A stretch of DNA of 9,501 nt, taken from NCBI GenBank assembly GCA_947176785.1, contig CAMWSA010000125.1:1-9501 (forward strand), in the 5' to 3' direction. Below are positions 5,806 to 9,501 of this stretch, in pieces. Under the pieces are notes generated by a model, which was not told where the DNA came from, did no database searches, and worked only from the letters and a program-made list of their open reading frames with translations. A program made the translations under genes and the position numbers. The stretch's first letter is position 1, and each line of letters begins with the position of its first letter. This DNA comes from an uncultured Lachnospiraceae bacterium (GTDB lineage: Bacteria; Bacillota; Clostridia; Lachnospirales; Lachnospiraceae).

Positions 5806-5856
5806 AAAAAGGATATATGGGTTGACACTGCCCGGATATGCGGGAAAGGAGCAGAT

Positions 5857-7206
5857 ATGAAAAAGAGAATATTAGCAGTAATGTTGTGCGGTGTATTGGC
5901 CGTGGCGGCTTTGGCAGGCTGCGGGGACACCCGGCCGGATGGAACCGCCGCGCCTGTACAGCAATCGCAGCCGGCACAGGAGCAGGAAAGCAGGGCGGGG
6001 CAAGAAGGGACTGCCGGGCAGGAAAGTGCCGCAGCGGGAGAAGGTACCGGGGAGCAGGAGAGCGCTGCCGCGGGGGAAGAGAGCGGCGTCCCGGGCGAAC
6101 TCGAATCCTCCCGGGAGGAAGAGACACAGGGGGGTGAAAACCCAATGCAGGACTTTGAAATTACAATGCAGGACGTATCCCCAATGGATCTGGTAAAGGA
6201 GATGAAGATCGGCTGGAACCTGGGGAATACCCTGGATGCCACCGGAGGCAGCATAGGTGTGAATATGGAGATGGCATGGGGGAACCCCAAGACTACCCAG
6301 GAGATGATCGACACGATTATCGGCCAGGGCTTTAACGTGATCCGTATTCCTGTGTCCTGGGGCGGCCAGATGGGCGGCGCGCCGGCATATACCGTCCTGC
6401 CCGCCTGGATGGACAGGGTGCAGGAGGTAGTGGATTACGCCTACAGTCGGGGCGTCTATGTGATTGTCAACATCCATCATGAGGAATGGCATTTCCCCTC
6501 CGAGGAGAATAAGGATGCGGCGGCGGAACAGCTTGCCGCCCTGTGGACTGCCATTGCCACCCGTTTCAGGGACTATGATGAGCATCTGATTTTTGAGGGG
6601 ATGAACGAGCCCCGGAAAAAAGGGACCAGTGTGGAGTGGAATGGCGGCGACCAGGAGGGCCGGGACGTGGTCAACTATCTGGACCAGGTCTTTGTGGATG
6701 CGGTGCGGGCCACCGGCGGCAATAATACCATCCGCAATCTGATGGTCCCGGGATATGCGGCATCCTCCAGCGATGTGGCCCTGAAAGGGCTTGTGCTGCC
6801 CCAGGATGACCATCTGATCGTATCGGTACATGCCTACACTCCCTACGATTTTGCCCTGAACACGGCGGGACGTTCCACCTGGGATAACGATACCGGAGAG
6901 ATCGACCATCTGATGAAGACGCTGGACGAACTGTTTCTGAGCAAGGGCGTGCCGGTGATCATCGGCGAGTTTGGTGCCATGAACAAGGATAACGAACAGG
7001 AGCGCGTCCAGTGGGCCAGGTACTATGTGGGAAAGGCCCGTGAATACGGCATTCCCTGCCTGTGGTGGGACAACAACGCCTTTGAGGGGGACGGGGAGAA
7101 CTTTGGTCTGTTTAACCGCAGAGAACTGACTTTCCCTTATCCGGATCTGCTGAAAGCGCTGATTGAGAGCGCCGGCGCGGAGGAGAATGTACGCACAACT
7201 GATTAG
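5857..7206 (+). CDS. Secreted GH5 endoglucanase-like lipoprotein
   Basis: This is a glycoside hydrolase family 5 (clan GH-A retaining) enzyme, likely acting on beta-1,4-glucan or a related polysaccharide outside the cell. A lipoprotein signal ends in LAGC (lipidated C22). A low-complexity Gln/Glu/Ala/Gly/Ser linker (about 23-96) contains two similar QESAAAGE units. The catalytic domain (about 97-440) opens with MKIGWNLGNTLDATGG (116-131), typical of GH5 cellulases. It carries IRIPVSW (162-168), NIHHEEWHF (205-213), FEGMNEPR with acid/base E251, VHAY (324-327), IIGEFG with nucleophile E371, and CLWWDN (401-406). AAAGGAG precedes ATG 5857. The last codons and TAG stop lie in palindromic repeat B. 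Exact substrate (cellulose, lichenan, xyloglucan or mannan) cannot be read from the sequence. Confidence 0.93.
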   Translation: MKKRILAVMLCGVLAVAALAGCGDTRPDGTAAPVQQSQPAQEQESRAGQEGTAGQESAAAGEGTGEQESAAAGEESGVPGELESSREEETQGGENPMQDFEITMQDVSPMDLVKEMKIGWNLGNTLDATGGSIGVNMEMAWGNPKTTQEMIDTIIGQGFNVIRIPVSWGGQMGGAPAYTVLPAWMDRVQEVVDYAYSRGVYVIVNIHHEEWHFPSEENKDAAAEQLAALWTAIATRFRDYDEHLIFEGMNEPRKKGTSVEWNGGDQEGRDVVNYLDQVFVDAVRATGGNNTIRNLMVPGYAASSSDVALKGLVLPQDDHLIVSVHAYTPYDFALNTAGRSTWDNDTGEIDHLMKTLDELFLSKGVPVIIGEFGAMNKDNEQERVQWARYYVGKAREYGIPCLWWDNNAFEGDGENFGLFNRRELTFPYPDLLKALIESAGAEENVRTTD

Positions 7207-7290
7207 ATTTTCCTTCCTGTAGGGCACATGTTGCCCGATAACGCAGCATGTGCCTTGCAGGAATGGGAAAATTGCAGCGGTCGTCAGTAC
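7189..7290 (+). repeat. Palindromic repeat copy B, overlapping the GH5 stop codon
   Basis: This 102-bp copy runs from GTACGCACAACTGATTAG to GGTCGTCAGTAC. Arms pair as GATTTTCC (7206-7213) with GGAAAATT (7266-7273), CCTG (7216-7219) with CAGG (7258-7261), and GGCACATG (7223-7230) with CATGTGCC (7247-7254). The loop begins TTGCCCGATAA, shared with copy C. Its first 18 bases encode the last residues and TAG stop of the GH5 protein. It fills the gap between convergent GH5 and DUF368 genes, where it might slow transcription, though it has no T run. Confidence 0.9.
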
Positions 7291-7336
7291 AGTTACCGCC
7301 GGTGGTCAGAACCATGGACAGAGCAAGGAGGTCTTC

Positions 7337-8437
7337 TCACCCTGCCCTGCGGGACAGGCGGGAGAGCAGCTGGTAGCCTGCGGCGGCGGCCAGGGGGGCG
7401 AAGAGCAGGTTCCAGCCGGTGGGCAGACCGGGATACAATTCCCCCAGGGAACCCAGCACGAAGCCCAGAATCAGCAGGTAGGTGGGCTGGGGGCGGCGCT
7501 GCATGGCATCCCCCAGCAGGCGGGTAACCAGCAGGGTACAGAGGACGGCCCCCATCCCCAGGGGGACCAGGGTCAGGAAGTGAAGCTGGCTCACCGCTGC
7601 CATCACCGGTTCATACAGTCCCAGCATCAGCAGCATCTGCGATACGCTGATACCGGGCAGGATCAGGGCCACCGCCAGGATGCCGCCCCCCAGGAACTGG
7701 AACAGGAATTGGGGGAGGGAGATACCGGCAGGGAGAGGTTCGCCGCCGGAGAGCCCGGCACTAAACAGTCCTTCGGGCAGCGCCGCCAGTCCATAGACCA
7801 CAAACAGACCTGCCAGGGGCCAGAAAAGTACCTGCCAGGTCATTTTTTTAACCCGGGCCTGCCGGCAGATCAGAGGGATGCCCCCGGCCACGGCTCCCAG
7901 AAAGAAATAGCTGACGACCACCGGGTATCGTTCCAGCAGGGCCAGCACGCCGCCTGCCAGCAGGGCCATTCCTGCCAATGCACCCACGCAGAACAGAGCC
8001 AGAAAGCACAGGCTTTTCAGGATGTCCTGCGCCCCTGGGGCTTTTTGCGGATTTGGGATGTCACGGGATTCCGAGAATTGCCGTGGCCTGGTGATTCCCG
8101 GTCTGTCTGTGTTATACTCACGAGCGGTTAGATTTTCCTTCCTGCCCGACGCATGTTGCCCGATTACGTGACATGTGCCGGGCAGGAATTGGAAAATCTT
8201 AGCGCTCGTTATATATTGCGCTTTGGCACAGCGCCGTTTTTGGGGGACAGGAAAGCGGGGCCCTGAAGCTATATAGTCCGCTAACAGCCGGGGCAGGCTT
8301 CCCACAGCTGCGATCAAATCTTCATAGATCCCCAGGATCATGGCCATGGTGCCTCCGCTGGCCCCCGGCACCGTCATGGTACCGCCCACGATCATGGCTT
8401 TGACCAGAATAAGCCACCAGCTCTGTTTTTTGTCCAT
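7337..8437 (-). CDS. DUF368 family membrane protein (polyprenyl-phosphate transporter type) with in-frame repeat insertion
   Basis: DUF368 (PopT) proteins recycle undecaprenyl phosphate across the membrane. Two related half-motifs typical of the family are present: VPGASGGTMAMILGIYEDLI (23-42) and LPGISVSQMLLMLGLYEPVM (260-279), with several hydrophobic segments from 139 to 355. GGGGGG (8446-8451 region) supports the ATG at 8437. At 366 residues it is about 60-80 longer than usual. The excess is a hydrophilic stretch, about 57-136, placed between the first motif and the next membrane segment (ILKSLCFLALFC). Residues 75-109 are encoded by palindromic repeat C, antisense to its reference orientation, and the frame is kept. 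The insertion replaces a short loop, so the protein might still fold, or the gene may be decaying. It reads toward and converges with GH5. Confidence 0.85.
   Translation of the reverse strand: MDKKQSWWLILVKAMIVGGTMTVPGASGGTMAMILGIYEDLIAAVGSLPRLLADYIASGPRFPVPQKRRCAKAQYITSAKIFQFLPGTCHVIGQHASGRKENLTAREYNTDRPGITRPRQFSESRDIPNPQKAPGAQDILKSLCFLALFCVGALAGMALLAGGVLALLERYPVVVSYFFLGAVAGGIPLICRQARVKKMTWQVLFWPLAGLFVVYGLAALPEGLFSAGLSGGEPLPAGISLPQFLFQFLGGGILAVALILPGISVSQMLLMLGLYEPVMAAVSQLHFLTLVPLGMGAVLCTLLVTRLLGDAMQRRPQPTYLLILGFVLGSLGELYPGLPTGWNLLFAPLAAAAGYQLLSRLSRRAG
8113..8214 (+). repeat. Palindromic repeat copy C, in frame inside the DUF368 gene
   Basis: This is the best preserved copy (102 bp, exactly 34 codons). 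Arms pair as CGAGCG (8121-8126) with CGCTCG (8203-8208), GATTTTCC (8131-8138) with GGAAAATC (8191-8198), CCTGCCCG (8141-8148) with CGGGCAGG (8179-8186), and CATGT (8152-8156) with ACATG (8171-8175). The loop is TGCCCGATTACGTG. On the minus strand it is read as DUF368 residues 75-109, including IGQHASGRKENLT, with no stop codon. Confidence 0.93.
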
Positions 8438-8513
8438 AATAAAATCCCCCCATCAAGTCCGGCTGTTTCAATATATCCGGCTGAAGGGGGGAACATTCCT
8501 TAATTCTGTTTTT

Positions 8514-8614
8514 TATACGCACGACCGATTGGATTTTCCCGCCGGCACGGTATATGTTGCCAAATTTGCTGCATGTGCCGTGCCGGAATAGGGAGCGGCT
8601 GATACCGGGAGTAT
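8514..8614 (+). repeat. Palindromic repeat copy D, between DUF368 and the chemoreceptor gene
   Basis: This ~101-bp copy starts TATACGCACGACCGATTGG and ends near GAGTAT. CCGGCACGGTATATG (8542-8556) pairs with CATGTGCCGTGCCGG (8572-8586) with only two G-T pairs and no mismatch. The outer arms are worn, and the loop is TTGCCAAATTTGCTG. It ends eight bases past the chemoreceptor stop. On the minus strand its outer end carries TATAAA, reading toward the DUF368 start. Confidence 0.88.
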
Positions 8615-8621
8615 CGGCGCT

Positions 8622-9501
8622 CTATTTTGCAAGCTGCAGCATTTTTTCCATGTCCGCAATCAGACCTGTGGAGTACTGCTGCGCCTCGCTGCATAGCTGT
8701 TCGGCCAGTTCGTATTGCTGGCTCTTGATTGCCTGGATCACATCCGAACCGTACTGGTGGAAACGTTTATGTTTTTCCCCCAGGGCGTTCCAGATGGGCA
8801 ATATCTCAGGGATTTTGGGAGTCAGGGCATAATAGAAATGCCCGAAACCACATTTGCTGGAGTTGAGCTGTAACGGCAGCACCGTGCGCCTTTCCACCAT
8901 ATCCTGAAGATTGCTCAGCCATGTGCGGTGGGCGGTGATGGCACTGCTCACATACTGGGCAAATTCCTCGTTTTTCAGATGGAAGAAAGGGTCCTCGGTC
9001 ATGGCACCCATCTGCTTCGCCGCGTCATCCAGTGTCTTCTCGATTCCCACCACCGGTTCCACGGCCTTGATCAGGTCCTGGCTGACGCTGCTCATGAACT
9101 CGGTGCTGTCCCGCAGCTGGTTTTCCATCTCTGTCATGGAACTGCTGATCTCCTGGCTGACGGCGGCTATGGAACTGATGGTTCCACTGACGCTGGAGAC
9201 CTGCTCCTGGTTTTCACTGTTAAGTGTCCAGACATTTTCGATTTTCTCCGTCATTTGCCCAAGAATATTGATGGTTTCCTGGGTGCTGCCCACACTCTTG
9301 TGGGAGGCGTCTTTTATGTTGGACACGAACTCGCTCATATTCTGTGTCAGGTTCTGGGTCTTTTCAGCCAGTTCACGGATTTCCCCCGCCACTACGGCGA
9401 AGCCCCTTCCGGCCTCCCCGGCCCTTGCCGCCTCTATGGAGGCATTGAGAGCCAGGAGACTGGTATGGAGGGAGATGTTCTCGCTGCCTTCTATGACGTC
9501 A
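8622..9501 (-). CDS. Methyl-accepting chemotaxis protein with C-terminal CZB zinc-binding domain (partial, 5' end missing)
   Basis: The frame is open from the window edge to TAG at 8622-8624, giving 292 residues of the C-terminal part. The cytoplasmic signalling hairpin is clear: SLLALNASIEAARAGEAGRG (14-33), then FAVVAGEIRELAEKTQN, the tip region that contacts CheA/CheW. A long helical stretch (about 45-165) with Gln/Glu/Ser-rich heptads follows. The C-terminus (about 175-292) fits the chemoreceptor zinc-binding domain, with candidate ligands H191 (AHRTW), C217 (KCGFGHFYY), H244 and H248 (KHKRFH). CZB domains are known to bind zinc and, in some receptors, respond to hypochlorous acid or metal levels through the Cys. 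Whether the missing N-terminus has membrane helices or a sensor domain is not visible. Confidence 0.93.
   Translation of the reverse strand, partial: DVIEGSENISLHTSLLALNASIEAARAGEAGRGFAVVAGEIRELAEKTQNLTQNMSEFVSNIKDASHKSVGSTQETINILGQMTEKIENVWTLNSENQEQVSSVSGTISSIAAVSQEISSSMTEMENQLRDSTEFMSSVSQDLIKAVEPVVGIEKTLDDAAKQMGAMTEDPFFHLKNEEFAQYVSSAITAHRTWLSNLQDMVERRTVLPLQLNSSKCGFGHFYYALTPKIPEILPIWNALGEKHKRFHQYGSDVIQAIKSQQYELAEQLCSEAQQYSTGLIADMEKMLQLAK

Noticed and set aside
5630..5856. Remnant of spoVAD after spoVAC
   Set aside because: No frame in this stretch resembles the thiolase-like SpoVAD protein; it is too short and has stops in all frames.
5872..7227. Long minus-strand reading frame (about 451 codons) opposite the GH5 gene
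   Set aside because: It is the antisense shadow of a clear GH5 enzyme with all catalytic motifs; its translation has no recognisable domain, and its start falls in palindromic repeat B.
7250..8131. Plus-strand reading frame of about 293 codons opposite DUF368
   Set aside because: Its Gln/Gly-rich translation is the complement of a hydrophobic membrane protein gene, with no domain; the DUF368 motifs on the other strand are decisive.

Overview
The window looks like a chromosome segment of an endospore-forming, fairly GC-rich Clostridia member, most probably a gut-type Lachnospiraceae. The evidence is the sporulation gene set, strong AGGAGG-type ribosome binding sites, a Firmicutes-style lipoprotein GH5 and a membrane-anchored GH25 enzyme. 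Genus cannot be set from the sequence alone.

Layout, left to right. Positions 1-126 hold the 3' end of an unrecognised gene, followed by an intrinsic terminator (140-172). The forespore sigma operon comes next: spoIIAA (anti-anti-sigma), spoIIAB (anti-sigma kinase) and sigF. It is preceded by a perfect Spo0A-box sequence and a 10-bp inverted repeat. Between spoIIAB and sigF sit two tandem ~116-bp copies of a compound hairpin element. Then come a membrane-anchored GH25 muramidase-like gene, a 34-codon lipoprotein ORF, a strong terminator, and spoVAA-spoVAB-spoVAC, whose products belong to the spore dipicolinic acid channel. The order spoIIA-sigF-spoVA matches Bacillus subtilis, but the GH25 and lipoprotein genes are extra, and spoVAD/spoVAE do not follow spoVAC. 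A secreted GH5 glucanase lipoprotein with its own promoter-like sequence follows instead. On the minus strand are a DUF368 (polyprenyl-phosphate transporter family) gene and the 3' part of a chemoreceptor with a C-terminal CZB zinc-binding domain.

The most striking signal is a family of four ~100-bp imperfect palindromes between 5066 and 8614. One lies inside the spoVA operon, one supplies the last codons and stop codon of the GH5 gene, one is inserted in frame inside the DUF368 gene, and one directly follows the chemoreceptor gene. The copies differ in sequence but keep paired arms, including compensating and G-U changes, which suggests a mobile or formerly mobile palindrome resembling in behaviour the in-frame Rickettsia palindromic elements. 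The separate tandem hairpin element in the spoIIA operon is a second unexplained structure.

The spoIIA products form the SigF switch, and SigF starts the forespore programme that leads through SigG to expression of spoVA-type genes. The GH5, DUF368 and chemoreceptor genes have no evident functional tie to sporulation.
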